Assembly: GCF_001685395.1 (NCBI RefSeq)
Contig: NZ_CP014167.1
Coordinates: forward strand, 2,857,501 to 2,921,500
Origin: Paenibacillus yonginensis
GTDB lineage: Bacteria > Bacillota > Bacilli > Paenibacillales > Paenibacillaceae
Direction: 5' to 3'
DNA length: 64,000 bases
The notes under the pieces: model-generated
Database searches by the model: none
What the model saw: the letters and a program-made list of their open reading frames with translations, nothing else
What the model was told of the DNA's origin: nothing
Program-made: the position numbers and the translations under genes
Shown: positions 1 through 9,845 of the stretch, piece by piece
How positions within the stretch are numbered: position 1 is the first letter of the stretch
Layout: each line of letters begins with the position of its first letter

Positions 1-620
1 GCAGCCTCCGGAGCTGCTTCCCCTTCTGCGCCGCCTTCCGTTTCGGCTTCTTCATCCACATCAGCGCCGCGAGGCACCACGATGGAAGCCAGAAGTGTGT
101 CTTCTGGTACGTGAAGCGTGATGCCCTGCGGCATGGATACTTCCGCCAGGGTAAGTTTGTCCCCGACGCCAAGATTCGTTACGTCCACTTCAATCCCTGT
201 GGGCAGATCATCAGGCAACCCTTCCACTTCAAGCTCTGTGATCAGCGTTTGAAGAATACCGCCTTCTTTGGTGCCGGTAGCAGTGCCGTGATAATGAACC
301 GGGATGCTTACCCGGATTGGTTTGTTTCTGGAGACGTGCTGGAAGTCCACGTGAGCCACCTGGCCCTTGGCCTTCTGAATATCTTTAATTAACGCCGGCA
401 GCGTTTCTCCGCCCTCCAGCTTCAATTGGAAAAATTCCGTACGGCCTGTCCGGGCCACTTTAAGCAGTTCCTTCTCATCGACGGAAAGTTGCTGGCTTTC
501 GATTTGGGACCCGTAAATGACACCCGGCACGCGGCCGGACTGCCGAAGCTGACGTAGAGCCGAACGCGTCAGATCGGTTCTTTTTTCTGCCTGCAAAGTA
601 ACGTTATGACCAGAACTCAT
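1..620 (-). CDS. rplY: 50S ribosomal protein L25 / general stress protein Ctc (3' end outside window)
   Basis: This is a bL25 (Ctc-type) ribosomal protein, which binds 5S rRNA in the large subunit; in Bacillus it is also a general stress protein. The ATG at 618-620 has an AGGAGG just upstream at about 629-634. The reading frame then stays open for 206 codons to the window edge. The N-terminal L25 domain includes the typical stretch RQLRQSGRVPGVIYG, and the later part forms the TL5/Ctc-type C-terminal domain. It ends in an acidic, Ala/Glu-rich tail, as in Firmicute Ctc. The stop codon is not in the window. The gene follows the pts operon terminator, so it probably has its own promoter in the roughly 150-bp gap at 621-779. 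Confidence 0.93.
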   Translation of the reverse strand, partial: MSSGHNVTLQAEKRTDLTRSALRQLRQSGRVPGVIYGSQIESQQLSVDEKELLKVARTGRTEFFQLKLEGGETLPALIKDIQKAKGQVAHVDFQHVSRNKPIRVSIPVHYHGTATGTKEGGILQTLITELEVEGLPDDLPTGIEVDVTNLGVGDKLTLAEVSMPQGITLHVPEDTLLASIVVPRGADVDEEAETEGGAEGEAAPEA

Positions 621-779
621 CTTTCATCGACCTCCTGATTGTAAGCGAAATGAGATTCGCACTGAAATAGCTGATTCTGTGTATCCAAGTTATAATTTGC
701 AGCCCTATCCTATTTAATACCCGTTTTGGAACCGATCTAACCGTTTTGCTTTCCTTTTTCAGCATAAATTCCAGAAAAT

Positions 780-806
780 AAAAAACCGGCACCCGAAAGC
801 GCCGGC
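780..806 (-). terminator. Terminator of the pts operon
   Basis: On the minus strand the arms CCGGC and GCCGG enclose a GC-rich loop and are followed by a run of six T. It lies about 80 bases after the ptsI stop codon and separates the pts operon from rplY. Confidence 0.75.
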
Positions 807-888
807 ACGGCAAAAGCCGCAAAAGTGTGTGTGTTGGATAAAAACGTTGTAAAGATTAAACGAAAGAAACCAAATTACGATAAATCAG

Positions 889-2601
889 TTAAGCATCGAT
901 GCTCTTCACAAGCTCAACGACTTGAGCCGCTGTTTGCATCGTCAGCGCTTTGGCTGCAAGCTCGGCCATGTCGGCTTTCGACAATTTCGAGATTTGCGAG
1001 CGTGCCGGCAGAATGGAAGTAGCACTCATGCTGAACTCATCCAGTCCCAAGCCAAGCAGCAGCGGAATGGCAGTGGCATCGCCGGCCATCTCGCCGCACA
1101 TGCCTGCCCATTTGCCTTCCTTGTGAGCGGCGTCAATAACCATCTTCACCAGGCGAAGGATCGCCGGGTTATAAGGCTGGTACAGATAAGACACACGTTC
1201 GTTCATGCGGTCCGCTGCCATCGTATATTGAATCAGGTCATTAGTCCCGATGCTGAAGAAATCAACTTCTTTCGCGAATTGATCCGCGATAATGGCTGTC
1301 GAAGGAATTTCGACCATGATTCCGAGTTGAATCTCGTCGGAAACCTCGATGCCTTCCGCAGCCAATTTGTCTTTCTCTTCCAGCAACAGCGCTTTGGCCT
1401 GACGGAATTCGTCCAGCGTTGCGATCATAGGGAACATGATCCGCAGGTTGCCATATACGCTTGCACGAAGCAGCGCGCGAAGCTGGGTGCGGAAGATGTC
1501 CGTACGGTCCAGACACAAACGAACGGCGCGGAAGCCGAGGAATGGATTCATTTCCTTCGGCAGATCCAGGTAAGGGAGCTCTTTGTCTCCGCCGATGTCC
1601 AGAGTACGGACAACAACCGGCTTGCCTTCCATTTTCTCGAGAACCGTTTTGTAGGCGTTAAATTGAATTTCTTCCGTAGGCAGCTTGTCGCGTCCCATGT
1701 ACAGGAACTCTGTACGGTAAAGGCCAACCGCTTCTCCGCCGTTATCGATAACGCCGGGGACGTCGTTGGGTGTACCGATGTTAGCTGCAAGCTCTACATG
1801 AACGCCATCCGCAGAAACGGTAGCCTGATCGCGAAGTTTTCTCCACTCCTCGATCTGAAGCTGATATTTCTGCTGTTTGCTGCGATAGTCGGCAACAAGC
1901 TCTTCGGTAGGATTGATGATGACTTTGCCATCCAAACCGTCCACGATCACAAGATCGCCATTGTTCACTTTATCCAGCACTTCTTTGGTTCCCACTACCG
2001 CAGGAATTTCGAGCGAACGAGCCATAATGGCGGAATGGGAAGTACGGCCGCCGATATTGGTTGTAAACCCTTTGACATATTTCCGGTTCAGCTGCGCCGT
2101 ATCGGAAGGGGTCAGGTCTTCAGCGATGATAACCACTTCCTCGCTGATTTCCGCAGGGTTCACGTAATTCAGTCCAAGCAGATGGATAAGGACACGTTTC
2201 GTTACGTCTTTCATATCAGCCGCGCGTTCCTGCAGATAGGCGCTTTTCATATTTTCAAACATCGAGATGAACTGATTGGCAGTTTCATTCAGCGCATATT
2301 CGGCATTTACCATTTCATTGCGGATCATGTCTTCAACCGGGCTGATCAGCTCCGGATCGTTCAAGATCAGCAGATGAGCTTCAAAGATTTCGGCTTTCTT
2401 GGCACCAAGCTCTTGAAGAGTGCGCTCTTTAATCGCTTCAAGTTCGGCTTTCGACTTGTCGAGAGCCGCATTCAGTTTGGCCACCTCGGCAGCAACGTCG
2501 GAAACGCTGCGCTGTTGAACCGTAAAATCCGGATGCTCCAGCTTGAAGGCAGGTGCGATAGCCACACCCGCCGAAGCTGCAATCCCTTCGATTTTGATCA
2601 T
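889..2601 (-). CDS. ptsI: PTS enzyme I (phosphoenolpyruvate-protein phosphotransferase)
   Basis: Enzyme I takes phosphate from PEP and passes it to HPr, feeding all PTS sugar permeases; it is cytoplasmic. The 570 residues match the family length. The order is HPr-binding N-terminal domain, swivelling phosphohistidine domain with [12 protein letters not shown] (active His189), and a TIM-barrel PEP-binding domain with the GTNDL and GMCGEMAGD motifs near the C-terminus. The start overlaps the ptsH stop by 4 bp, so the two are translationally coupled. All key residues are present and nothing looks damaged. Confidence 0.98.
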   Translation of the reverse strand: MIKIEGIAASAGVAIAPAFKLEHPDFTVQQRSVSDVAAEVAKLNAALDKSKAELEAIKERTLQELGAKKAEIFEAHLLILNDPELISPVEDMIRNEMVNAEYALNETANQFISMFENMKSAYLQERAADMKDVTKRVLIHLLGLNYVNPAEISEEVVIIAEDLTPSDTAQLNRKYVKGFTTNIGGRTSHSAIMARSLEIPAVVGTKEVLDKVNNGDLVIVDGLDGKVIINPTEELVADYRSKQQKYQLQIEEWRKLRDQATVSADGVHVELAANIGTPNDVPGVIDNGGEAVGLYRTEFLYMGRDKLPTEEIQFNAYKTVLEKMEGKPVVVRTLDIGGDKELPYLDLPKEMNPFLGFRAVRLCLDRTDIFRTQLRALLRASVYGNLRIMFPMIATLDEFRQAKALLLEEKDKLAAEGIEVSDEIQLGIMVEIPSTAIIADQFAKEVDFFSIGTNDLIQYTMAADRMNERVSYLYQPYNPAILRLVKMVIDAAHKEGKWAGMCGEMAGDATAIPLLLGLGLDEFSMSATSILPARSQISKLSKADMAELAAKALTMQTAAQVVELVKSIDA

Positions 2602-2870
2602 TCTGCTTCGCCAAGCCCTTCGTTGATCATGACATCGGAGAGCGCCTGGATAACTTCAGCTTCACTGCCGCCTGTAGCGGAAAGAGTGATGCTGTCGCCT
2701 TTTTCAAGACCAAGGGACAAAACGCCAAGAATGGATTTCAAAGTGACTTTTTTACCTTTAGCTTCTGCAAAAGCTTCAGCGTCTTTGAATTTGTTCGCTG
2801 TATTTACCAGTGCAGTTGCCGGGCGTGCGTGGATACCGTCTTCGTCGATAATTCTGAATGTTTTTTCCAT
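2598..2870 (-). CDS. ptsH: Phosphocarrier protein HPr
   Basis: HPr is the small cytoplasmic phosphocarrier between enzyme I and the sugar-specific IIA domains. The 90 residues carry the catalytic histidine in GIHARPA (His14, equivalent to the usual His15) and the regulatory serine in [10 protein letters not shown] (Ser46). In Firmicutes HPr kinase phosphorylates this serine to make the CcpA co-repressor. Having both sites implies a dual role in transport and catabolite repression; the cre site at 44590-44605 is a plausible downstream target. The gene sits 95 bp after ptsG and overlaps ptsI by 4 bp. Confidence 0.98.
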   Translation of the reverse strand: MEKTFRIIDEDGIHARPATALVNTANKFKDAEAFAEAKGKKVTLKSILGVLSLGLEKGDSITLSATGGSEAEVIQALSDVMINEGLGEAE

Positions 2871-2965
2871 TTATAATCCTCTCGCTTTCAATAAGTTAGT
2901 TGTATTTCATGTCCATCATGGTAAGACATTTGAAGCGGAATTTCAAATCTCTGATGCCGCAGAAA

Positions 2966-5032
2966 TTATTTAATCGTAATGATATTGCCTTCTCCGGACT
3001 TCACTTCGCCTGTTTTATTCAGCGTTACCGCTGCTCCTTCAGGCAGGTTCGAGAAGATGATCGGAGAGATGATCGAAGGGGCATTCGCCTTCACATATTC
3101 CAGATCCACCTTCATGATCGGCTGTCCTGCAGCGACCAGATCGCCTTCGTTAACCAGCACTTCAAAACCTTGTCCTTTCAGCTTCACGGTATTAACACCG
3201 ATATGAACCAGCACTTCCTTGCCGCCGTCAGACATGATGCCTACCGCATGTTTGCTCGGGAATACGTTGAACACCTTACCGTAAACCGGAGAGCAGATCG
3301 TACCATCGTTAGGCAGGATTGCGAAGCCGTCGCCTGTCATTTTTTGCGAGAATACAGGGTCCGGAACCTGGCTGATATCCATCAATTCGCCATTAGCCGG
3401 AGCCACGATATCTTCGTTGACGATAGCATCACCGTCTTTGGCTGCTTCCTGTTCCGCTACAGCCGGCTTCTCTTCAGCTTTCATCGGAGCAGGAGCAGGG
3501 GTTTTACCGCTCATGATATCGGCGATTTGCGATTTGATCGTGTCGGAGCGGGTACCAAAGATCGCCTGCACGTTATTGCCGACCTCCAGCACGCCGGAAG
3601 CGCCGAGCTGTTTCAGACGGTCCTTATTGACATTGGCTTTGTCGTTTACCTCGATCCGAAGGCGAGTAATACAGGCATCCAGATGTTTGATGTTGCTTGG
3701 ACCGCCGAACGCAGTCAGGATGTTATAAGGCAGCTGGTCCGTTGACACTGGTCCAGATGCTGCTCCGTCCTTATCCGCATCCACCGAAGCGTCTTCACGT
3801 CCCGGGGTTTTGAGGTTGAACTTGCGGATAACAAAACGGAATCCGAAGTAATAAACAACTGAGAAGCAGAGACCGATAATGATTACCCACCACCAATGGG
3901 TACGGTTAGGAATCACCCCGAACAGCATAAAGTCGATAAAGCCGCCGGAGAACGTCATCCCGATTTTGACGCTCAAAATCTGCATCAGCATAAATGACAA
4001 ACCTGCAAAAACGGCATGAACCGCAAACAACAATGGAGCTACGAACAGGAACGAGAACTCAAGCGGCTCCGTAATCCCTGTCAGGAATGAAGTCAAGGCA
4101 CCAGACAGCATCAAACCGCCGACAAGACGTTTGTTCTCCGGTTTGGCTTCGTGATACATGGCCAGCGCAGCGGCCGGAAGACCAAACATCATGAACGGGA
4201 ATTTACCGGTTGTAAACGTACCCGCCGTAAACGGAACGCCGTCACGCAGCTGAGCCATAAAGATGTGCTGGTCGCCGCGGATAATTTGCCCCGCTTTGTT
4301 CGTATATTCGCCAAACTCGAACCAGAACGGGGAATAGAAAATATGATGCAGACCAAACGGAATCAAGGAACGTTCGATGACCCCGAAAATAAACGCTGAC
4401 AAAGTCAGGTTCGTGTCGATCATACTGTGTGAAACATAGTTCAGACCATCCTGGATTGGAGGCCATACAAACGACATGATGATCCCGACGACAAGGGCCC
4501 ATACCGCAGTCATAATCGGCACGAAACGTTTGCCGGCGAAGAAACCGAGATAGGATGGCAGCTCGATTTTAAAATATTTGTTGTACATGGTGGCTGCCAG
4601 CACACCGGCGATAATACCGCCGAATACCCCCGTAACCAGCGTAGGAATGCCAAGCACCCGTGCATAAGCCGGATCATTAAGCGATAATACATAGTCGTTG
4701 ACACCCATCACGGTACCCATTGTAATGTTCATTACAAGGTAACCTACGATAGCCGCCAGGCCCGCTACGCCCTCGCCTCCAGCCAAACCTACGGCTACGC
4801 CGACGGCAAACAGCAGGGAGAGATTATCGAATACGACCTGTCCCGAGTTCATCAGGATGTTGGCCAAGGTTTGAATCCAGTGAGCGTTCAGAGCAGGCAC
4901 GTATTGCAGGAAATCCGGGTTGACCAGCATGTTCCCGATGCCTAAAAGCAAACCAGCTGCCGGCAATATCGCTACCGGAAGCATCAGCGCTTTACCGACT
5001 CTTTGCAAAACGCCAAAGAAACGTTTAAACAT
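2966..5032 (-). CDS. ptsG: PTS glucose-specific enzyme IICBA
   Basis: This membrane permease imports glucose and phosphorylates it to glucose-6-phosphate. The 688 residues show the C-B-A order of B. subtilis PtsG. The membrane IIC domain covers roughly residues 1-400 with about ten hydrophobic segments. The IIB domain has its phosphocysteine in LDACITRLR (Cys454). After an Ala/Pro/Glu-rich linker comes the IIA domain with LVHIGVNTVKLKG (phospho-His610). Its position next to ptsH/ptsI and glcT, plus the leader at 5126-5251, supports glucose rather than N-acetylglucosamine. The start has a good AGGAGGATC upstream. Confidence 0.96.
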   Translation of the reverse strand: MFKRFFGVLQRVGKALMLPVAILPAAGLLLGIGNMLVNPDFLQYVPALNAHWIQTLANILMNSGQVVFDNLSLLFAVGVAVGLAGGEGVAGLAAIVGYLVMNITMGTVMGVNDYVLSLNDPAYARVLGIPTLVTGVFGGIIAGVLAATMYNKYFKIELPSYLGFFAGKRFVPIMTAVWALVVGIIMSFVWPPIQDGLNYVSHSMIDTNLTLSAFIFGVIERSLIPFGLHHIFYSPFWFEFGEYTNKAGQIIRGDQHIFMAQLRDGVPFTAGTFTTGKFPFMMFGLPAAALAMYHEAKPENKRLVGGLMLSGALTSFLTGITEPLEFSFLFVAPLLFAVHAVFAGLSFMLMQILSVKIGMTFSGGFIDFMLFGVIPNRTHWWWVIIIGLCFSVVYYFGFRFVIRKFNLKTPGREDASVDADKDGAASGPVSTDQLPYNILTAFGGPSNIKHLDACITRLRIEVNDKANVNKDRLKQLGASGVLEVGNNVQAIFGTRSDTIKSQIADIMSGKTPAPAPMKAEEKPAVAEQEAAKDGDAIVNEDIVAPANGELMDISQVPDPVFSQKMTGDGFAILPNDGTICSPVYGKVFNVFPSKHAVGIMSDGGKEVLVHIGVNTVKLKGQGFEVLVNEGDLVAAGQPIMKVDLEYVKANAPSIISPIIFSNLPEGAAVTLNKTGEVKSGEGNIITIK

Positions 5033-5125
5033 ATAGATCCTCCTAAAGAATGTGATATCAAGCAGCCAGTTTCAGGTGAAAAAACGCATAACGCTGCTGT
5101 ACCTTGCGGTTTAACAAGAACATCA

Positions 5126-5251
5126 AAAAAGGCATGAGTCAACAAAGCTTATGCCTTATGTACCTTTAACTACGGTTATCTTACCCCGTAATGAAAAAGT
5201 ACAACCAGCAAACTTTGTACAACTCATGCCTGATCGAATCAGTAACACGCT
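5126..5251 (-). promoter_or_regulatory. GlcT-responsive RAT/terminator leader of ptsG
   Basis: Read on the minus strand, 5248-5222 contains GTGTTACTGATTCG then ATCAGGCATGAGT, which matches my recollection of the B. subtilis ptsG RNA antiterminator (RAT). About 75 bases downstream, 5156-5130 forms a terminator hairpin (AGGCATAAG / CTCATGCCT) followed by six T. The terminator 3' arm can also pair with the downstream half of the RAT. GlcT binding to the RAT should therefore block termination and let ptsGHI be transcribed when glucose is present. The fold is judged by eye. Confidence 0.85.
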
Positions 5252-5316
5252 AGAATATGAAGTTCTTGTCTTGCCTCGAGAGAAAGTATAGCACCCATAA
5301 ACCGCTTTCGCAAGCC

Positions 5317-6162
5317 TTAAATTACATGACGCGGTACAATGCGATTCAAATGCATCGTTAGGTAACTGATTTCAGCTTGGTAAACCGGCTTATGCAGCCG
5401 CTTCTCCATCACCTTCGTCAGCTTCCAGGCCAAATCATACAGCTCCGGATATTCATCCTTCAGCACTTCCTCCAGCTTGCCAAGCTCATGGACCTTCTCC
5501 CCGCGGCGAATCCGCTCGATGGCAAAACGCAAATGCGTCAAAAGACGGGCATAATCCAAGGAATCGCGGGCGATCTTAAAGTTCATCTGCTGTTCAATCA
5601 TATCCACCATATCCGAAATCAGCTGTGAATGCGCTTTAACTTCCGTGATGTGCTGATTCGTCATAGCGCTGTGAATATGCAGCGCAACAAAACCGATTTC
5701 ATCCTGGCCGAGATCGACATCCATCTTCTCCCGAATCACATTGATGGCATATTCCGCCAAACGATATTCTTCCGGATAAATCTCCTTCGTTTCAAACAGA
5801 AACGGATTATGAATCACAATGTCCTGCTCCGCTCTCTTAATCGCAAAAGCGATGTGATCCGTCAGGGCGATATGAATATGTTCATTCAGCGGGGTTTGGC
5901 TGTGCTTGGCGACGTAAAGCAAAATTTCGTTCAATACCTCGATCAGCTTCTCATCCACTTCGAGTGCCAGCTGCTTATACTGCTCCTGCTCGGCTGCATT
6001 TCTCAAAATGAACAGCTTCTCCACCGCTTCATTCGCGATCATTTCACGGGGCTTGCGGTTAAAGCCGATACCTTTGCCGATGACAACTACTTCTCCATGC
6101 TCGGGATGGTTAGCAATGATCACATTGTTGTTCAGCACTTTAGCCACCTGAAGGCCGTTCAC
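5317..6162 (-). CDS. glcT: BglG-family transcription antiterminator GlcT
   Basis: This RNA-binding antiterminator controls the ptsG operon. The 281 residues comprise an N-terminal CAT RNA-binding domain (about 1-60, with NNNVIIA and GKGIGFNRK motifs) and two PRD domains (about 65-170 and 175-281) with conserved histidines such as HIHIALTDH and ALHIHS. In the family, phosphorylation of PRD histidines by PTS proteins sets activity. The start is GTG at 6160-6162, preceded by GAGGTG at 7-nt spacing. It is directly upstream of, and co-oriented with, the ptsG leader that it should recognise, as in B. subtilis. Confidence 0.94.
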   Translation of the reverse strand: MNGLQVAKVLNNNVIIANHPEHGEVVVIGKGIGFNRKPREMIANEAVEKLFILRNAAEQEQYKQLALEVDEKLIEVLNEILLYVAKHSQTPLNEHIHIALTDHIAFAIKRAEQDIVIHNPFLFETKEIYPEEYRLAEYAINVIREKMDVDLGQDEIGFVALHIHSAMTNQHITEVKAHSQLISDMVDMIEQQMNFKIARDSLDYARLLTHLRFAIERIRRGEKVHELGKLEEVLKDEYPELYDLAWKLTKVMEKRLHKPVYQAEISYLTMHLNRIVPRHVI

Positions 6163-6189
6163 TTTAACACCTCATTCAATAAAAATACA

Positions 6190-6246
6190 TGCCAAGTCCC
6201 GCTGACTCGGGGTGCAGGCAAGCACACAGCCGGCGTCAGCGGGACA
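6190..6246 (-). terminator. Inverted repeat after floT, probable terminator
   Basis: Perfect 11-bp arms GTCCCGCTGAC (6196-6206) and GTCAGCGGGAC (6235-6245) can be extended inward by GTGC/GCAC. On the minus strand the hairpin is followed by a T-rich stretch (ATTTTTATT). It lies about 60 bases past the floT stop and just before glcT. Confidence 0.6.
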
Positions 6247-6304
6247 CGCTGATACTCCATTATAACTGCCTTCATGGCTGAACGCTACAGGCAGGGCTAA
6301 ATTT

Positions 6305-7831
6305 TCATGCTTTTGGCAAAGAATCGGAAGCGGCGGCGGCTTCTGCAGCCGGTGAGGCGGCGGCTGGGGCGCCAATCTTCTGGGTCAAGCCCTGAATCAG
6401 GGAATTCAGCTCGATGCCGGATACGTTCTTCAGCATTTCCGGCGCAGTCGCCATCAGCTCGGTCACATAGTTGCTGACGCGTGCGGCTCCTTCGCCTTTC
6501 CCTGTATCCACGACCGTCAGCTTATCAATGCCGGAGATCGGAGCGGCGATTTTCCCGGCCAGCTCCGGCAGCATTTTCACAACGATATCGAGAATAGCGG
6601 CTTCGCCGAATTTCTGGAACGCTTCAGCCAGTTTCTCTTTCGCTTCGGCTTCGGCCAAACCGCGCAGACGGATAATCTCCGCGTCGGCTGTACCTTTGGC
6701 CCGCTCAGCATCGGCAATTGCCAAACCTTCGAGCCGCTTCTGCTCGGCCGATGCCCGCGCCTGCGTTTCAATGGAATACTGCAGGGCATCCGCTTCCCGC
6801 ATTTTCCGGGCTTTGTCAGCTTCAGCCGCCTGCTCTACCGCGTAACGGTCGGCGTCAGCTTTCTTCTTCACCTCGGCGTCATATTGCTTCTGACGAACGA
6901 GGATTTCTTTTTCCTGCAGGTCAATCTCCCGTTCCTTGCGGACCAGTTCAACCTTCATTTGCTCTTCGACCATCGTCTGCTTCGCCCGGGCTTCCTGGAT
7001 ATGATAAGCTTGGTCGGCTTCCGCTTTCGCCGTATCCTGATCCCGTTTAAACGAAGCGACCTTCAGTTCCTTCTCTTTGCTAGCTTCGGCTATGTTCGTA
7101 TCCCGCAGCAGCTCGGCTTTCTGGCCTTCTTCTTCGGCGCGCGCCTTCTGAATCCGGGAATCCCGAATCGCTTCCGCTTCGGCAATATCCGCGTCCCGCT
7201 TGACTGCGGCAATACGCGGCTTACCAAGCGCATCCAAATAGCCGTGTTTGTCGCGTACATCTTTAATCGTAAAGGAGACAATCTGCAGCCCCATCTTCTT
7301 CAAATCACGCGCTGCCACGCCCTGCACCTCTTGAGCAAAACGGTCCCGGTTGCGGTAAACCTCTTCCACGGTCATGGAACCGAGAATGGAACGGAGATGC
7401 CCTTCCAGCACCTCTTGGGCTTCGCCCTTCAAAGCTTCTACCGGTTTGCCGAGAAACTGCTCGGCCGCCGTAGCCACATCTTCAACCGAACCTCCGATTT
7501 TAATAATGGCCACCCCATCTGCCAGAACCGGAACCCCTTGCTCCGTATATACTTCCGGCGTGGTCACATCCAGCTTGTGGGACAGGAGCGATAACAGCTC
7601 TTTCTGCTGGAAAATCGGCCAGATAAACGCGCCGCCGCCGCGTACAATTTTGATTCTGCGGCCCGAATCGTCTTCGGAAATGTTCTTCCGGCCCAGGAAA
7701 GAGCCGGTAACGATCATCGCTTCATCCGGGCTGACCGTTTTGTAACGGGCCCAGAAGGCAATACCCAACACAATCAGAACAATAACAACAATACCTGGAA
7801 TCGTTAAATAATCCGGAAAATCAAAATTCAA
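6305..7831 (-). CDS. floT: Flotillin-like protein FloT (YuaG)
   Basis: Flotillins are membrane scaffold proteins that organise lipid-raft-like patches in Bacillus. The 508 residues begin with a hydrophobic segment (about residues 10-28, IPGIVVIVLIVLGIAFW). A PHB/SPFH domain follows (about 30-220), then a long charged coiled coil rich in Glu, Ala, Lys and Arg (about 220-420). The C-terminal flotillin region includes PELAGKIAAPISGIDKLTVVDTG. The start codon overlaps the stop of the upstream NfeD gene by 4 bp, so the pair is one operon, matching yuaF-yuaG of B. subtilis. The far C-terminus is Ala/Pro-rich low complexity. Confidence 0.95.
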   Translation of the reverse strand: MNFDFPDYLTIPGIVVIVLIVLGIAFWARYKTVSPDEAMIVTGSFLGRKNISEDDSGRRIKIVRGGGAFIWPIFQQKELLSLLSHKLDVTTPEVYTEQGVPVLADGVAIIKIGGSVEDVATAAEQFLGKPVEALKGEAQEVLEGHLRSILGSMTVEEVYRNRDRFAQEVQGVAARDLKKMGLQIVSFTIKDVRDKHGYLDALGKPRIAAVKRDADIAEAEAIRDSRIQKARAEEEGQKAELLRDTNIAEASKEKELKVASFKRDQDTAKAEADQAYHIQEARAKQTMVEEQMKVELVRKEREIDLQEKEILVRQKQYDAEVKKKADADRYAVEQAAEADKARKMREADALQYSIETQARASAEQKRLEGLAIADAERAKGTADAEIIRLRGLAEAEAKEKLAEAFQKFGEAAILDIVVKMLPELAGKIAAPISGIDKLTVVDTGKGEGAARVSNYVTELMATAPEMLKNVSGIELNSLIQGLTQKIGAPAAASPAAEAAAASDSLPKA

Positions 7832-8367
7832 ATGAAACCCTCTCCTTTATGCTCATCTAGTTCGGACACATACACAACGCCGTCACGCCAATCAACAATG
7901 ACGACCTGGACGCCCGCAGCAATCTCCCGGCGTTCCCAGCTTGCCGCAATATGCAGGGAATTTCCGCCTACCCCATTGACCATGACTTCGCCATAACCTT
8001 CGCCCGGGATCGGAATGCTGACCTCTCCAATCTGGCCGGGGAGCTCCTTCTCGGAGTAACCTGTTGAGTTCTCGCTCCTTTCCGCAGGTGCTACATAAGC
8101 GAAATAAACCAAAGCACAGAGGATCAGAGCGATACAGATGGCAAGCACCAGCACTGCGGCACGCCCAAGACCGGAATAACGTTCCAGCAGGATGCCGGCA
8201 CCGCCAAACCCGGTTACTCCGCCTGCAAGGACGACCGGCTTCATAAAATCGACGGATAAGAAATCAAACATCCCGTCCAGCCATTGGCCTAGCAGATCGC
8301 CCACCAGCACGCTTGCAAGCGTAAACAAAACACCGCCGATCAGGCACCCTAAATACAATCCCTCCAT
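7828..8367 (-). CDS. yuaF: NfeD-family membrane protein (YuaF-like)
   Basis: This is the membrane partner of flotillin. It has N-terminal hydrophobic segments (about residues 5-28, 44-62 and 70-95). A C-terminal OB-fold NfeD domain follows, with PGQIGEVSIPIPGEGYGEVMV and a closing VVYVSEL. I start at the ATG at 8365-8367 because GCAGGAGGG lies directly upstream; an in-frame Met 15 bp earlier lacks such a site. That gives 179 aa, close to B. subtilis YuaF. NfeD proteins are repeatedly coupled to SPFH proteins, and the 4-bp overlap with floT fits that. Confidence 0.9.
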   Translation of the reverse strand: MEGLYLGCLIGGVLFTLASVLVGDLLGQWLDGMFDFLSVDFMKPVVLAGGVTGFGGAGILLERYSGLGRAAVLVLAICIALILCALVYFAYVAPAERSENSTGYSEKELPGQIGEVSIPIPGEGYGEVMVNGVGGNSLHIAASWERREIAAGVQVVIVDWRDGVVYVSELDEHKGEGFI

Positions 8368-8457
8368 GTTACCCTCCTGCAAGTCTTCCGTTGTCTTGCT
8401 TACTAAGTTATACGCCTAAATTTATATAAGGTTTCAATATTTTCCTGTTCAGGGAAG

Positions 8458-8488
8458 AAAAAAAGCGCTCCGGTTGCCCGGAACGCTT
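8458..8488 (-). terminator. Terminator after the alcohol dehydrogenase gene
   Basis: Arms AAGCGCTCCGG (8463-8473) and CCGGAACGCTT (8478-8488), with one mismatch and a TTGC loop, are followed on the minus strand by a run of T. It sits 20 bases after the stop at 8509. Confidence 0.85.
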
Positions 8489-8508
8489 AATTATTTAAGG
8501 TGTAGACC

Positions 8509-9672
8509 TTACAGGGAAAGACGGTAGATTTCCAATACATCTTCCTTGTCTAGTTTGGCAAAGTTGCCGAACGGACCGAATTTGACCGTCTTCTCGGCCA
8601 TCAAATCCAACTTGCTGTCGTCGATGTCGTAATCGGCCAACCGGCTTGGCGCACCGATCGAAGTCCAGAAAGCGCGCAAAGCGTTGATGCCTTCTTCGCC
8701 GATTTGGGCATCGGTTTTACCCGCCTGCTCGATGCCGAAGACGTTAACAGCCAATTTCTTGAATCTTTCCGGTTTGACATGCAGGTTGTATTTCATCCAG
8801 TTCGGGAACAGGATGGCCAGACCGCCGCCATGCGGAATGTCGTAGACTGCCGAAACGGCATGTTCAATGTTATGAGTAGCCCAGTCGCCGCGGAAGCCCA
8901 TCGAAACCATGCCGTTCAAAGCCAGCGTACCCACGTACATGATGCTTTCGCGCAGCTCGTAGTTCTCCAGATCGTTGATCAGCTTTGGAGCGGTTTCGAT
9001 CACGGTGCGGAGCAGCGTTTCGCAGAATCCGTCCTGAACCGGCGTATTCTCCTCCAGGTGGAAATAATGCTCCAGTACGTGGGACATCATGTCCACCATG
9101 CCGTAGACGGTTTGATCCTTAGGCAGGGAGAACGTGTTTTGAGGGTCCAGGATCGAAAATACCGGATAAGTGAACGGGCTGCCGAAGCTCAGCTTCTCTT
9201 CGGTTTCGGTATTGGAAATAACGGAGCCTCCGTTCATTTCCGAGCCGGTAGCGGCCATAGTCAACACAACAGCCAGCGGAAGGGCCGCTTCAACGGCAGC
9301 CTTTCGGGTCAGAATATCCCAGACGTCTCCGTCATATTTGGAGCCGGCCGCAATCGCTTTGGAGCAGTCGATGACGCTGCCGCCGCCTACGGCCAAAATG
9401 ATGTCGATGTTGTTTTGTCTGCACAGCTCAACGCCTTTATGTACAGTCGTCAAGCGAGGATTAGGTTCTACACCGGCAAGTTCTGTGACCTGTGCGCCAA
9501 TTTCCTTCAGGTAGCCCATGACTTGATCGTATAGTCCTGTCCGTTTAATGCTGCCGCCGCCGTATACCAGCAGCACCTTGTTACCGTATTTAGGGAGCTC
9601 CGTTTTGAGAGCTTCGGTTTTATTTTTACCGAAAATCAGTTCGGTCGGATTATGAAATGTGAAAGCCTCCAT
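8509..9672 (-). CDS. Iron-containing alcohol dehydrogenase (butanol dehydrogenase / YugJ type)
   Basis: This is a group III, metal-dependent NAD(P)H alcohol dehydrogenase that interconverts aldehydes and alcohols in the cytoplasm. The nucleotide-binding motif [14 protein letters not shown] lies near residue 95. The metal-binding histidines fall in the central region (MSHVLEHYF) and in the family signature region near [24 protein letters not shown]. The ATG at 9670-9672 follows GGGAGGA; the longer frame to 9765 has no ribosome site, so I use 387 aa. The natural substrate cannot be told from sequence. It is monocistronic, with its own terminator. Confidence 0.9.
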   Translation of the reverse strand: MEAFTFHNPTELIFGKNKTEALKTELPKYGNKVLLVYGGGSIKRTGLYDQVMGYLKEIGAQVTELAGVEPNPRLTTVHKGVELCRQNNIDIILAVGGGSVIDCSKAIAAGSKYDGDVWDILTRKAAVEAALPLAVVLTMAATGSEMNGGSVISNTETEEKLSFGSPFTYPVFSILDPQNTFSLPKDQTVYGMVDMMSHVLEHYFHLEENTPVQDGFCETLLRTVIETAPKLINDLENYELRESIMYVGTLALNGMVSMGFRGDWATHNIEHAVSAVYDIPHGGGLAILFPNWMKYNLHVKPERFKKLAVNVFGIEQAGKTDAQIGEEGINALRAFWTSIGAPSRLADYDIDDSKLDLMAEKTVKFGPFGNFAKLDKEDVLEIYRLSL

Positions 9673-9796
9673 GTTGCTTATCCTCCCATTCGCTTGTGCG
9701 GAATTAGTAATGAATCCGGCTTTTATTATACTGCTCAAGTTTGCCGGAAACAAATCGGATAGCAATCAAATGTTCCTAACGAGCCTTCTATATAAC

Positions 9797-9829
9797 AAAA
9801 AACAGGCCCTCCGGTCGAGAGCCCGCCTT
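9797..9829 (-). terminator. Probable terminator of the gal operon
   Basis: On the minus strand a GC-rich imperfect hairpin (GGCTCTC ... GGAGGGCC) is followed by TGTTTTTTG. It lies 17 bases after the galT stop. Confidence 0.6.
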
Positions 9830-9845
9830 GGTAGATCCTTCGGAT

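Noticed and set aside
922..2973. 683-codon open frame on the plus strand across ptsI and ptsH
   Set aside because: It is fully antisense to two intact, highly conserved genes, has no ribosome site and resembles no family.
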